Positions 52,734 through 61,354 of a stretch of 64,000 bases of DNA are shown here, one piece after another; position 1 is the first letter of the stretch; the number at the start of each line of letters is the position of its first letter. The notes under the pieces were generated by a model. The model saw only the letters and a list, made by a program, of their open reading frames with translations. It was not told where the DNA came from and searched no databases. The position numbers and the translations under genes are program-made. Location: positions 22,418 through 86,417 of the forward strand of contig CANQFV010000006.1 in NCBI GenBank assembly GCA_947599875.1. The letters run 5' to 3'. The DNA comes from an uncultured Oscillospiraceae bacterium (GTDB taxonomy: Bacteria > Bacillota > Clostridia > Oscillospirales > Oscillospiraceae).

Positions 52734-53594
52734 ATGAGCAACGAGATCCGTGCCCAGCGCCTCACCGGGGAGCGGGCGCTTTTTATGAGCCGCGGCCTGA
52801 AGATTTACGACACCATCTTTGACGACGGGGAGTCCCCCCTGAAGGAGAGCCGGGACATTGAGCTTACAAATTGCAGCTTCAAGTGGAAGTACCCCCTGTG
52901 GTACTGCCAGGACATCACGGTCAACGACTGTCAGTGGTTTGAGATGGCCCGGGCCGGGGTGTGGTACACCCGGTCTATCGCCGTGAACCGGGCCGTCATT
53001 GAGGCGCCCAAGAATTTCCGCCGGTGCCGGGATCTGACGCTGCGGGACGTGGACATGCCCAACGCCTCCGAGACGCTGTGGAGCTGCGACGGGGTGACGC
53101 TGGAGAACGTCTCTGTCCGGGGGGATTACTTCGCCATGAACTCCTCCCGGGTCTCCGCGGACAATCTGCGGCTGGTGGGGAACTACGGCTTTGACGGGGC
53201 CAGGGACGTGACCCTCACCAACTCCCGCCTCCTCACCAAGGACGCCTTTTGGAACTGCGAGAACGTGACGGTGCGGGACAGCTTTATCAGCGGAGAGTAC
53301 CTGGGCTGGAACAGCAAGAATCTGACCTTTGAAAACTGCACCATTGAGAGCCTCCAGGGCATGTGCTACATCCAGAACCTGACGCTGCGAAACTGCAAGC
53401 TTTTAAACACCACCCTGGCCTTTGAGTACGCCAGCGTGGACGCGGACATCCAGGGCCGGGTGGACTCGGTGATCAACCCCACCTCCGGCACCATCCGGGC
53501 CGACACCATCGGGGAGCTGATCCTGGAGCGGGACAAGATCGACCCCGCCAGGACCAGGATCATCCTCCGGGATCAGGAGGCGCGGGTCGGATGA
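52734..53594 (+). CDS. DUF3737 family protein (beta-helix)
   Basis: The 286-residue protein consists of about 12 short right-handed beta-helix coils, seen as repeating hydrophobic-x-N-C/D patterns (IELTNCSFKWKYPLWYCQDI, LTNSRLLTKDAFWNCENV, FENCTIESLQ). It matches the DUF3737 family, widespread in gut Firmicutes and Bacteroidetes and of unknown function. No signal peptide is present, so it is probably cytoplasmic. It overlaps the PatB-like gene by 4 bases, suggesting translational coupling. Confidence 0.88.
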   Translation: MSNEIRAQRLTGERALFMSRGLKIYDTIFDDGESPLKESRDIELTNCSFKWKYPLWYCQDITVNDCQWFEMARAGVWYTRSIAVNRAVIEAPKNFRRCRDLTLRDVDMPNASETLWSCDGVTLENVSVRGDYFAMNSSRVSADNLRLVGNYGFDGARDVTLTNSRLLTKDAFWNCENVTVRDSFISGEYLGWNSKNLTFENCTIESLQGMCYIQNLTLRNCKLLNTTLAFEYASVDADIQGRVDSVINPTSGTIRADTIGELILERDKIDPARTRIILRDQEARVG

Positions 53595-54766
53595 CGGATT
53601 TTGACAACGTCCCCTGCCGCCGGGGGACCGGCTCTTTGAAGTGGGACGAGTGCCGGGAGGGGGAGCTGCCCATGTGGGTGGCGGATATGGACTTCCCCAC
53701 CGCCCCGGCCATTCGCCAGGCGCTGGAGGCGCGGGCCGCCCACGGGGTCTTCGGCTACAACACCGTCCCCGACGCGTGGTATCAGGCGTATGTGGACTGG
53801 TGGCGCACCCGCCACGGCTTTACGATGGACCGGGAGGGCCTTATCTTCTGCACCGGCGTGGTGCCCGCCATCTCCTCCTGCGTGCGCAAGCTCACCACGC
53901 CGGCGGAGAAGGTGCTGATCCAGACGCCGGTATACAACATCTTCTTCAACTCCATTTTAAATAACGGCCGCGTGCCCCTGGAGTGCCCCCTCACCCGGGA
54001 CGGCGCCGGGTACGGCATAGACTTTGACGCCCTTGACCGGGCCATGTCCGACCCGCAGGTGAGCCTTATGATCCTGTGCAACCCCCACAACCCGGTGGGG
54101 CGCATCTGGAGCCGGGAGGAGCTGGCCCGGATCGGCGAGCTGGCCCGGAGCCACGGCATCACCGTCCTGTCCGACGAGATCCACTGCGACATCACCGACC
54201 CCGGGGAGGCTTATGTCCCCTTCGCCTCCGTGTCGGAGGCGTGCCGGCAGATCTCCGTCACATGCCTGGCCCCCACCAAGGCCTTCAACATCGCGGGGTT
54301 ACAGACGGCGGCGGTCTACGTCCCGGAGCCGCACCTTCGCCACAAGGTCTGGCGCGGCCTGAACACCGACGAGGTGGCGGAGCCAAACTCCTTCGCCGTC
54401 TGCGCCGCCGTGGCCGCCTTTGAAAAGGGCGGTCCCTGGCTGGACGAGCTGCGGGAGTACCTCTATCAGAACAAGCTCCTGGCCCTCCGGTACCTGTCTG
54501 ACCGCGTCCCGGAGGTGAGGCCCACGCCCTCCAGGGCCACCTACCTGCTGTGGCTGGACTGCTCGGCCCTCACCCACGACACCGGCAGGCTGTGCGCCTT
54601 CATCCGGGAGGAGACCGGCCTCGTCCTCTCCCCCGGCGCCCAGTTCGGCGGGGACGGCGGGGACTTTGTCCGGGTGAACCTGGCCGCCGCCCGGGAGAGC
54701 CTGCTGGACGGCCTGGGCCGCCTGGAGCGGGGCGTCAGGGCCTTCGCCGAGGCCTCGAATCAATGA
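53591..54766 (+). CDS. PatB/MalY-like cystathionine beta-lyase
   Basis: The 391-residue fold-type I PLP enzyme has the pyridoxal lysine in CLAPTKAFNIAGLQ and the nucleotide-like contact SDEIHCDI (Asp and Ile-His). GVVPAISSCVRKLT and RVNLA, with the carboxylate-binding arginine, are also visible. PatB/MalY enzymes cleave C-S bonds of cystathionine or cysteine conjugates, giving homocysteine or thiols. The exact substrate is not determined. It is the second gene after the DUF3737 gene and is followed by a strong terminator. Confidence 0.93.
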   Translation: MTDFDNVPCRRGTGSLKWDECREGELPMWVADMDFPTAPAIRQALEARAAHGVFGYNTVPDAWYQAYVDWWRTRHGFTMDREGLIFCTGVVPAISSCVRKLTTPAEKVLIQTPVYNIFFNSILNNGRVPLECPLTRDGAGYGIDFDALDRAMSDPQVSLMILCNPHNPVGRIWSREELARIGELARSHGITVLSDEIHCDITDPGEAYVPFASVSEACRQISVTCLAPTKAFNIAGLQTAAVYVPEPHLRHKVWRGLNTDEVAEPNSFAVCAAVAAFEKGGPWLDELREYLYQNKLLALRYLSDRVPEVRPTPSRATYLLWLDCSALTHDTGRLCAFIREETGLVLSPGAQFGGDGGDFVRVNLAAARESLLDGLGRLERGVRAFAEASNQ

Positions 54767-54782
54767 AATGAATAGAAGCTCA

Positions 54783-54826
54783 CAGCCCCTGGCGGGATCT
54801 TTCCGGATCCGCCAGGGGCTGTTTTT
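54783..54826 (+). terminator. Terminator of the DUF3737-patB operon
   Basis: CAGCCCCTGGCGG (54783-54795) pairs with 54809-54821 around an inner hairpin, followed by TTTTT. Confidence 0.88.
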
Positions 54827-54907
54827 CTTGCAAGAAACCCACTTTGCATGATACAGTGGGGTCATCAGAAAATAATCTGTGTCAAAACACAAAGGAGGAT
54901 CATTACC

Positions 54908-55828
54908 ATGACAACTCGCACCATCACACCGGAGGCTGTGGCGGGATTCCGGGCACAGCTCATCTCCAACTCGTGCAGCGTCCACACCATTGGGCGCTAT
55001 CTCCACGACGTGATCAGTTACTCCGCCTTTTTAGGCGGGCAGGAGGTCACATCGGAGACAACCTACGCGTACAAGCAGAGCTTAGTTGACCGGGAGTACA
55101 AACCCTCCAGCATCAACACGATCCTGGCATCCCTCTTCGCGTTCTTCAGTTTCATGAAGTGGATTGACTGCGGCACACAGCGGATGATCATTCAGCGAAC
55201 CACCTACCTCCCGGAGGACAAGGTCTTGACCGAGAAGGAGTACGAGAAGCTCTTAAAGGCCGCCAAGAACCCCCGGGACAGGCTGCTCTTAGAGACTCTC
55301 TGCTCCAGCGGCATCCGCGTCTCCGAGCTTCGCTACTTCACCGTGGAGGCCGTGAAGCGGCGGGATGTGGGGGTGCTGTGCAAGCGCAAGAATCGAAGCG
55401 TCCTCATGCCGGAGGCGCTTTGCGTCAAGCTTGAGAAATTCGCAAAGGAGCGGGGCATCACATCCGGGGTCATCTTCCGGGGCCAAAAGGGGCGGCCCTT
55501 AGGCCGCCAGCGCATCTGGGCCATCATGAAGGAGACGGCCGAGCGGGCCGGGGTTTTGGCCTCCAAAGTCCACCCCCACAACCTGAGAAAATTATTTGCA
55601 AGAACCTTCCTCAAAAACGGCGGGGACATGCCCCAGCTCTCCGACGTTTTAGGCCACAGCAGCATCGAGACCACCAGAATCTATATCAAGTCCACAGGAG
55701 ATGAGCATCGGAAGCTCATCAACAGCTTAGGACTTCTATATCGGGAGGAGGAGACACCAAAAACAGTAACAAAGAACCCCTCCCGGAAGAAGCCCAGGAG
55801 GGGGAAGAAGAAAAAGAGACATTATTGA
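54908..55828 (+). CDS. Tyrosine recombinase (likely invertase of the adjacent switch)
   Basis: The 306-residue protein has an N-terminal SAM-like DNA-binding domain (residues 5-90) and a tyrosine recombinase catalytic domain. The catalytic set is complete: SSGIRVSELR with the first Arg, a lysine in CKRKNRS, HPHNLRKLFAR with His and Arg, LGHSS and TTRIYIK with the nucleophilic Tyr. The C-terminus is a highly basic tail. The start at 54908 follows AGGAGG. The last codons and stop overlap the left inverted repeat (55818-55841), so the enzyme gene and its substrate form one unit. It probably inverts the segment before the pilin gene; no phage or transposon genes are nearby. Confidence 0.93.
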   Translation: MTTRTITPEAVAGFRAQLISNSCSVHTIGRYLHDVISYSAFLGGQEVTSETTYAYKQSLVDREYKPSSINTILASLFAFFSFMKWIDCGTQRMIIQRTTYLPEDKVLTEKEYEKLLKAAKNPRDRLLLETLCSSGIRVSELRYFTVEAVKRRDVGVLCKRKNRSVLMPEALCVKLEKFAKERGITSGVIFRGQKGRPLGRQRIWAIMKETAERAGVLASKVHPHNLRKLFARTFLKNGGDMPQLSDVLGHSSIETTRIYIKSTGDEHRKLINSLGLLYREEETPKTVTKNPSRKKPRRGKKKKRHY

Positions 55829-55841
55829 TATAATGTCCATT
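55818..55841 (+). repeat. Left inverted repeat of the invertible segment
   Basis: A 24-base site, identical to the reverse complement of 56090-56113. It contains arms GACATTA and TAATGTCCATT around the asymmetric spacer TTGATA (55825-55830). Arm-spacer-arm is the core layout of tyrosine recombinase sites, and the spacer direction defines inversion rather than deletion. Confidence 0.9.
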
Positions 55842-56103
55842 AGGTCGCGATGGGGAAGCGCAAGCCTAACGAAATTCTTCGGTACTTATTATAGCCGAAA
55901 ACCTTAAAATGTCAAGTGCCGTTAGGCAAATTCCCCGAAAAAAATGAAAAAGACCACGCCGCGACGCACTCTGGAGCTTTCCGGAAAACGGAAAGGGGCC
56001 AGGGTGAGCGTCAGCGTACCCTCAGGTGTTCACCTCGCTAAAGTACGAGTGGAAGAAGTACCTAAGACAACCCAAGAGAACGACAGAAAAATGGACATTA
56101 TAT
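55828..56103. mobile_element. Predicted invertible DNA segment (phase-variable promoter)
   Basis: The segment between opposed 24-bp repeats is about 276 bases long, measured from spacer to spacer. It contains a consensus promoter oriented to the left and no credible gene. A GCCTAACG/CGTTAGGC inverted repeat (55864-55871 with 55920-55927) surrounds the promoter. The right half contains several small hairpins, such as CTTTCCG/CGGAAAG near 55977, which could reduce read-through into the pilin gene in this orientation. The stretch 55829-56222 has no other gene. Confidence 0.85.
55888..55915 (-). promoter_or_regulatory. Invertible promoter, now pointing away from the pilin gene
   Basis: On the minus strand TTGACA (55910-55915) and TATAAT (55888-55893) are separated by 16 bases. 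Both hexamers are perfect. In the present orientation it would transcribe antisense to the recombinase; after inversion it would read into the gene at 56223. Confidence 0.85.
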
Positions 56104-56113
56104 CAATAATGTC
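56090..56113 (-). repeat. Right inverted repeat of the invertible segment
   Basis: Perfect reverse complement of 55818-55841, with spacer TATCAA at 56101-56106. At this site the outer arms extend to 11 bases on each side. Confidence 0.9.
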
Positions 56114-56222
56114 CATTTTTCGCGTGGGGAGGGGCAGGTCAAAAGGCGATTCTTCCATCTTTTTATGCACCAAGACGAGGCCGGAGGAGGAGCCTCCGGG
56201 AAAGAACATCAGGAGGGCAGAC

Positions 56223-57674
56223 ATGAAACAAAATTCTTCAACAGAAAAGAGCAAAAACAGGGGCTTCACCTTGGTGGAGCTGATCGTCGTGATCGCGATC
56301 TTAGCGATCCTCTCCGCCGTGGGCGCGGTGGCCTACACGGGGTACATCGAACACACCAAGAAGGGGCTGGACAAGCAGACGGTGGGGGAGATCATGCGGG
56401 CAATCGAGCTTGCGGACTATTCTGACCCGACGCTGTTCGGGGAAAATGGCGGTGCGATGATTGCCCTGACGAATAAAGGTGTCCAGGCCGCCGGAGGACT
56501 TGAGGGTTCGGACATTGAGGGGGCGCTGAAGGATGCTTTCGGGGACCTCACGTCAACGAAACTGAGCTATGATAAATGGAGCGGCACGCCCGATATGGGA
56601 GTTTTCAGTGAGCTTGGTAAAACAGGTTCAAAAATTAACAGTTATCTGGAAACAACTAAAGGCGGCGGTGCGGCAAGCTTTGCAAACGAGATTGACCAAA
56701 TCTGGGAGGCTGTGGGTAAATATAAAGCTATGTATGCCAATGGCCTTGGCAGAGTTGTGCAAGATACCGAAACCTATCAGGACACAATCGAAGAGTACTG
56801 GAGCGGTAGTGGCGTTACCACAGGTACCGGTCTTTTTCAAGAAGCGGCAGGGATTGACACGACAGTTGCCCAGGCTGCTGAGATTGCCCGTACATATGCG
56901 TTTATCAGTTATGCGGAAAAGCAGACGGGTTTGACGGAGGACATGAAAAAGCAGCTTGCAGACGAGAAGGCTAAAATCATTGACCCAAGGAATGGTATGC
57001 CAGGCGCTTATTTTGCAATCTTTAATAACAGTGATTGGAATAGCATAATATCCAGCTACAAAAATGACGGTCAGGCAAAAATTGACGCAGAAGCGTATCT
57101 TGGTTTGTTGGAGGCTGCAAAAGCAGTTAAGACAACCGACATGGACGACGATGCCTTACTGAATAAGATGTCAGATTATGTTGGGATGGTCGGAAATGTC
57201 CTCACTCGTGCGACCGACTTGAGTGCAATTCAGGCTTTAGCTGGGGAGATTGGCAATAATCCCGCCGTCGTAGTTAATGTCACAAAAAGCGCGGGTAAAT
57301 TGGCGATTTCCGTTTCGCCCAAGGACGCCGATCCGAGAAATGGCAGTGAAGAAGGTGGAGGCAGCAGTTTCAACCCGGCGGACTACACAGCGACACTTAC
57401 GTTTGACAGCAGCGGAAAAACGTATGTCGGGCCTATTGTCCTGAGCATGTCTGATCCATCCTATCAAAAATGTACCATAGTAGACCCTGATGCCGGCGAA
57501 TATGTCTTGGTCAGTAGTGTTACACCATCCAATAGCGGCGTTGTTACAGCAGGATCAAATGGTTCCTCTTGGGAAGTTTCCGCAGTTGGAGCAGGTGAAA
57601 CCGATATCACCATTACTTGGGACTACGATGGCGAGGATCAAACCTCTTGCACCGTTCATGTAATTGTTTATTGA
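56223..57674 (+). CDS. Large type IV pilin-like protein with Ig-like C-terminus
   Basis: The 483-residue protein begins with a 13-residue leader and a prepilin cleavage/methylation motif, KNRGFTLVELIVVIAILA, so a prepilin peptidase should cut after the glycine. The glutamate at position 5 of the mature form is present. The soluble part is much longer than usual pilins (150-200 residues). The last 50 residues (SGVVTAGSNGSSWEVSAVG) resemble a bacterial Ig-like domain. Codon and base use become AT-richer from about 56430 onwards. AGGAGGG precedes the ATG at 56223; an upstream extension through the right repeat is rejected. No pilus assembly genes are nearby. Confidence 0.88.
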   Translation: MKQNSSTEKSKNRGFTLVELIVVIAILAILSAVGAVAYTGYIEHTKKGLDKQTVGEIMRAIELADYSDPTLFGENGGAMIALTNKGVQAAGGLEGSDIEGALKDAFGDLTSTKLSYDKWSGTPDMGVFSELGKTGSKINSYLETTKGGGAASFANEIDQIWEAVGKYKAMYANGLGRVVQDTETYQDTIEEYWSGSGVTTGTGLFQEAAGIDTTVAQAAEIARTYAFISYAEKQTGLTEDMKKQLADEKAKIIDPRNGMPGAYFAIFNNSDWNSIISSYKNDGQAKIDAEAYLGLLEAAKAVKTTDMDDDALLNKMSDYVGMVGNVLTRATDLSAIQALAGEIGNNPAVVVNVTKSAGKLAISVSPKDADPRNGSEEGGGSSFNPADYTATLTFDSSGKTYVGPIVLSMSDPSYQKCTIVDPDAGEYVLVSSVTPSNSGVVTAGSNGSSWEVSAVGAGETDITITWDYDGEDQTSCTVHVIVY

Positions 57675-57678
57675 TGAG

Positions 57679-57721
57679 ACACCGGGACGGTTCTTTTGGA
57701 TACACCGGGACGGTTCTTTTG
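57679..57721. repeat. Two direct repeats of a 20-base motif
   Basis: ACACCGGGACGGTTCTTTTG occurs at 57679-57698 and 57702-57721 (period 23) directly after the pilin stop. Confidence 0.8.
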
Positions 57722-57745
57722 TATCATTGCTTGCAATTTAACGAA

Positions 57746-57779
57746 AATCAAGGGCGGGGGTAAAACCCCGCCCTTGATT
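57746..57779. terminator. Hairpin after the pilin gene
   Basis: A 14-bp perfect stem (57746-57759 with 57766-57779). T-rich sequence follows on the minus strand and CT-rich on the plus strand, so direction is uncertain. Confidence 0.6.
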
Positions 57780-57914
57780 CTCTCTCCCCCGGGGCGCCGC
57801 CTTTGGCCCCCCGGGGATACCATTTCTCTGTGTCGGCGTGATACTAACGCGCCTCTCCCCTGCCCCGCACTTGCATTTGGGACAACGGGCGGCGCTGCCG
57901 CCGGCATACGCAGC

Positions 57915-58055
57915 TCACTTCCAGAATTCAGGATTCCGAAGCCGCTCAACGCTGCCGATGACGGCCACGAAATTCAACCCGCCCTTCAGCTCGCGCTCAA
58001 GGCCCACGGTATTTCTTCTGGCGTTTTCCTTTCTTTTAGTATCATGCTTTTTCAT
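57915..58055 (-). CDS. 46-residue hypothetical protein
   Basis: The short frame begins MKKHDTKRKENARRNTVGL and ends with NPEFWK. A GGAGG lies eight bases upstream and a TATAAT box at 58103-58108 (minus strand) precedes a small hairpin. The N-terminus is strongly basic and the middle is hydrophobic (LNFVAVIGSV). It has no recognised family. The good ribosome site and separate position argue that it is real, but it could be spurious. Confidence 0.5.
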   Translation of the reverse strand: MKKHDTKRKENARRNTVGLERELKGGLNFVAVIGSVERLRNPEFWK

Positions 58056-58239
58056 AGTAAATTCCTCCAAAGATTAGTTGCGTCGTCCCTGACGACACCG
58101 CATATTATAGGCTTTTTTTGCGCAATGAAAATAGTGTAAGTTGCGGTTAAACATTGCGTTTCTTGCGGTATGCGCGGCTCATCTTTGGTCAAACCTATCA
58201 AACCCGCGCCCGCCCGCGAAGGGAGGGCGCGGAATCTCT

Positions 58240-61209
58240 TTACTCTGTGCGCAGGGCCTCCACCGGATTCTTATTGGCCGCCACATGGGAGGGCACAAGC
58301 CCCGCGATGAAGGTGAGGAGCATGGAGATGCCCACCAGGATCACGCCGGCGGCGGCCGGCAGCACGGCGGACAGATCGTCTATGCCCGTCAGGTGGTGCA
58401 GCACCATGTTGATGGGCAGGATGATCAGCAGCGACGCGCCGATACCGATGACGCCGGCGCCGAAGCCCACGATCAGGGTCTCGGCGTTGAACACCCGGCC
58501 CACGTCCCGCTTGGAGGCGCCGATGGCCCGCAGGACGCCGATCTCCTTCGTCCGCTCCAGGACGGAGATGTAGGTGATGATGCCGATCATAATAGAGCTG
58601 ACCACCAGGGAGATGGCCACAAAGGCGATGAGTACATAGCTGACGGCGTTGATGATGGTGGTGACGGAACTCATGAGCAGGGCCACATAGTCGGTGTAGT
58701 CAATCTTGTCGTCCTCCTCCACCCCGTCGTTGTAGGCCCGGATCAGATCCGCGATCTTGTCCTTGTCCTCAAAGCTCACGGCGTACAGGGCCACCTGGCT
58801 GGGACTCTCCGGGACGGCGTAGCCCAGGGCGTCCAGGTTCTGCTCGTAGTTGGCGTCGGAGACCGTGGGGGGCATAAAGGCGTCATAGAAGGCCGCGTAC
58901 TGGCCGTCGGTGAAGGCGGCGTTCTCCATCATCGCCGCCAGCTGCTGGGCGGGGAGCTGGCCAAGCTGCGCCGTCACCTGCTGGGCATACGCCTCGGCGG
59001 CCATCTGACGGATCCCCTGCTCCGCCATCTGGAAAAGCTCCTCATCCGTCATCTTGGCAAAGTAGCTCTCGATCTGGCTGGTGTCGGAGACGCCCATCTG
59101 CTGGGCGTAAGAGTTTTTCATCATCTCCTCGATGCTCGCCCGGTCAAGGCCGGCCATCTGCTGCTCCACGGCGTCGGAGAGGTACTCCTCCGTGGGAATG
59201 GCGGACATCCGAACAAACAGCTCCGCCTTCTTCTCCCCGTCCAGGCCGTCGAAGTACGCCTTGAAATCCTGGGCCTTTACGCTGTCCTCAGGCTCTGTAT
59301 ACTCCGGCGTCCGGAAGGGCAGGCCGGTGAACACGTCCACGGTGTCATCCGCCAGCTGCTTCTTCACGATCTCCTGCTTGCCCGTCTCCTCCATCGCGTA
59401 CTGGGTCAGGGCTGCGGTGTAGCCGATGCTGCCGGAGACCCCGCCGTTGTCCTCCGTGGGACGGACAATGCCCACCACCTTCAGGGGCACGCCCACGTCC
59501 TCGCTGTCGTACAGGTACTTCATGCCCGTGTCCGTGGCGGACAGGTCGATGTAGCTCCCCGTGGCGGGATCCCACTGGTAATATTCGCTGGGCAGGATGA
59601 ACTTAAAGTCGGTGTCGCACAGCTCCTCATAGCTCCAGCTGAGAACCTCCGACTTCACCGGCTCCCCGTTCATCATGGCCTTCATGGTCTCGTTCATGTC
59701 GTCGGTGCTGATAAAGCCCAGGGAGTAGAGCATCAGATCCGAGATCTCGTTGCGCCGGTCCACGAAGATGACGATCTCGTCATAATTCTCCGGCCACTTG
59801 CCGTAGAGCAGCTCATACTGCTCCTTTGTGGAGTCCGCCACGCCCTGGCCGTCGGCCTCCGGGAGAAGCTCGTTCCACACGTTGAACTGCTGGTACATCT
59901 GGCCCATATTGTCAAAGTACGCGGAGTAATCCCCGCCGAACATCCCCGTCATGGCCTCCTGCATCATGGCCATAGCGTCGGATTTCACCACATTCCCGTC
60001 GGCGTCCTTGGTGTACACGTCGAATTTAAAGTCGTAGGTGTAGTGGACACGGGCGATATCCATGATCCCGTTGCCGCCCTCGTCCAGGAACTTCTTGAAG
60101 GCGGTGAGGTCGTTGGTCTTTGTTCTGGCGTTCATCATGGAGCTGAGCATGTCGTACATCACCGTGGCCGAGTACACCCGGTCGGGATCCCGCTCCTCCT
60201 CGTAGGCCTCCTGCCGGGAATTCATAAAGCTCAGGAGCATGGAGGACATATCCACGCTCTCCGCCTCGATAGTGATGGGATAGCTGGACAGGGTGTCCTC
60301 CTGCACCTTGTCGATGTACGCCTGGAAGCCGGCGGAGACAGAGAGGATCAGGGCGATGCCGATGATGCCGATGGACCCGGCGAAGGAGGTCAGGAAGGTG
60401 CGCCCCTTTTTCGTCATCAGGTTGTTCAGGGAAAGGCTCAGGGCGGTGAAGAAGGACATGGACTTTTTCTTCTTCTCGCTCTTGTGCTTCTTCTGCTCCT
60501 TCTTCGTGAGGACCTTCGCCACGCTGTCATCCACATAGGGGTCGGAATCGTCGATGATCTTGCCGTCCAGCAGCTTCACGATGCGGGTGGAGTAGCGCTG
60601 GGCCAGCTCCGGGTTGTGGGTGACCATGATGACGAGCCGGTCCTTGGCAATGTCCTTCAAAAGCTCCATCACCTGGATGGAGGTCTCGGAGTCCAGCGCC
60701 CCGGTGGGTTCGTCGGCCAGGAGAATATCCGGGTTGTTGATCAGCGCCCTGGCGATGGAGACGCGCTGCATCTGGCCGCCGGACATCTGGTTGGGCTTTT
60801 TGTGGATGTGTTCCTCCAGCCCCACGGCCTTCAGCGCCTCGATGGCCCGCCGGCGCCGCTCGGACTTGCTCACGCCGGACAGCGTCAGCGCCAGCTCCAC
60901 GTTGGAAAGGACGGTCTGATGCGGGATCAGGTTGTAGCTCTGGAAGACGAAGCCCACGGAGTGGTTGCGGTAGGTGTCCCAGTCGGCGTCGTTGTACTCC
61001 TTGGTGGATTTGCCGTTGATGATCAGATCCCCGTCGGTGTACTGATCCAGCCCGCCGATGATGTTCAGAAGCGTGGTCTTTCCCGAGCCGGACGGCCCCA
61101 GGACGGAGACAAATTCGTTCTTCCGGAAGGAGATGGAGATCCCGTCCAGCGCCTGCTGCTTCAGGTCCCCGGTGACATAGGTCTTGGTGATGTTGTGTAG
61201 TTTAAGCAT
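58240..61209 (-). CDS. Fused ABC ATPase-permease with large extracellular domain (MacB/FtsX-like)
   Basis: The 989-residue protein has an N-terminal ATPase (residues 1-235) with GPSGSGKTTLLNIIGG, MSGGQMQRVSIARALI and ILLADEPTGALD. A lysine-rich linker leads to the first membrane helix (about residue 290). An extracellular region of more than 500 residues follows, with three C-terminal helices of the FtsX type (SYVLIAFVAISLVVSSIMIG, GVLRAIGASKRDVGRVF motif). MacB-type proteins work as mechanotransmitters, often for peptide or antibiotic efflux or wall-stress response. The start at 61209 (MLKLHNITKTY) matches family starts. No partner or two-component genes lie nearby. Confidence 0.93.
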   Translation of the reverse strand: MLKLHNITKTYVTGDLKQQALDGISISFRKNEFVSVLGPSGSGKTTLLNIIGGLDQYTDGDLIINGKSTKEYNDADWDTYRNHSVGFVFQSYNLIPHQTVLSNVELALTLSGVSKSERRRRAIEALKAVGLEEHIHKKPNQMSGGQMQRVSIARALINNPDILLADEPTGALDSETSIQVMELLKDIAKDRLVIMVTHNPELAQRYSTRIVKLLDGKIIDDSDPYVDDSVAKVLTKKEQKKHKSEKKKKSMSFFTALSLSLNNLMTKKGRTFLTSFAGSIGIIGIALILSVSAGFQAYIDKVQEDTLSSYPITIEAESVDMSSMLLSFMNSRQEAYEEERDPDRVYSATVMYDMLSSMMNARTKTNDLTAFKKFLDEGGNGIMDIARVHYTYDFKFDVYTKDADGNVVKSDAMAMMQEAMTGMFGGDYSAYFDNMGQMYQQFNVWNELLPEADGQGVADSTKEQYELLYGKWPENYDEIVIFVDRRNEISDLMLYSLGFISTDDMNETMKAMMNGEPVKSEVLSWSYEELCDTDFKFILPSEYYQWDPATGSYIDLSATDTGMKYLYDSEDVGVPLKVVGIVRPTEDNGGVSGSIGYTAALTQYAMEETGKQEIVKKQLADDTVDVFTGLPFRTPEYTEPEDSVKAQDFKAYFDGLDGEKKAELFVRMSAIPTEEYLSDAVEQQMAGLDRASIEEMMKNSYAQQMGVSDTSQIESYFAKMTDEELFQMAEQGIRQMAAEAYAQQVTAQLGQLPAQQLAAMMENAAFTDGQYAAFYDAFMPPTVSDANYEQNLDALGYAVPESPSQVALYAVSFEDKDKIADLIRAYNDGVEEDDKIDYTDYVALLMSSVTTIINAVSYVLIAFVAISLVVSSIMIGIITYISVLERTKEIGVLRAIGASKRDVGRVFNAETLIVGFGAGVIGIGASLLIILPINMVLHHLTGIDDLSAVLPAAAGVILVGISMLLTFIAGLVPSHVAANKNPVEALRTE

Positions 61210-61354
61210 GATACATCCCGTTTCACAAAATTTATTCATTGTAATTATACTCTCCCCGCCCCATAAAGAGTGAACAAAGAATGAATATTCGTTGAAATAA
61301 AGAGTTCCCCAATCGCCAAAAGCTCAATTTCCTCAGAATTGCCAAAACCCAATT

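Noticed and set aside
56181..56199. CCGGAGG/CCTCCGG hairpin in the pilin leader as a terminator
   Set aside because: No T tract follows (GAAAG instead). It may affect translation but is unlikely to stop transcription.
55944..56222. In-frame N-terminal extension of the pilin gene through the right inverted repeat
   Set aside because: It lacks a ribosome site, would place the prepilin leader more than 90 residues in, and would be broken by inversion. The ATG at 56223 has AGGAGGG and gives a normal leader.
58141..61200. Long plus-strand open frame of about 1000 codons opposite the ABC protein gene
   Set aside because: It is the antisense shadow of a high-GC gene with clear ATPase motifs on the minus strand; its translation is low-complexity His/Gly/Val-rich with no domain. 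The same holds for long frames opposite murE, mutS2, cls, the glycan operon and the pot genes.
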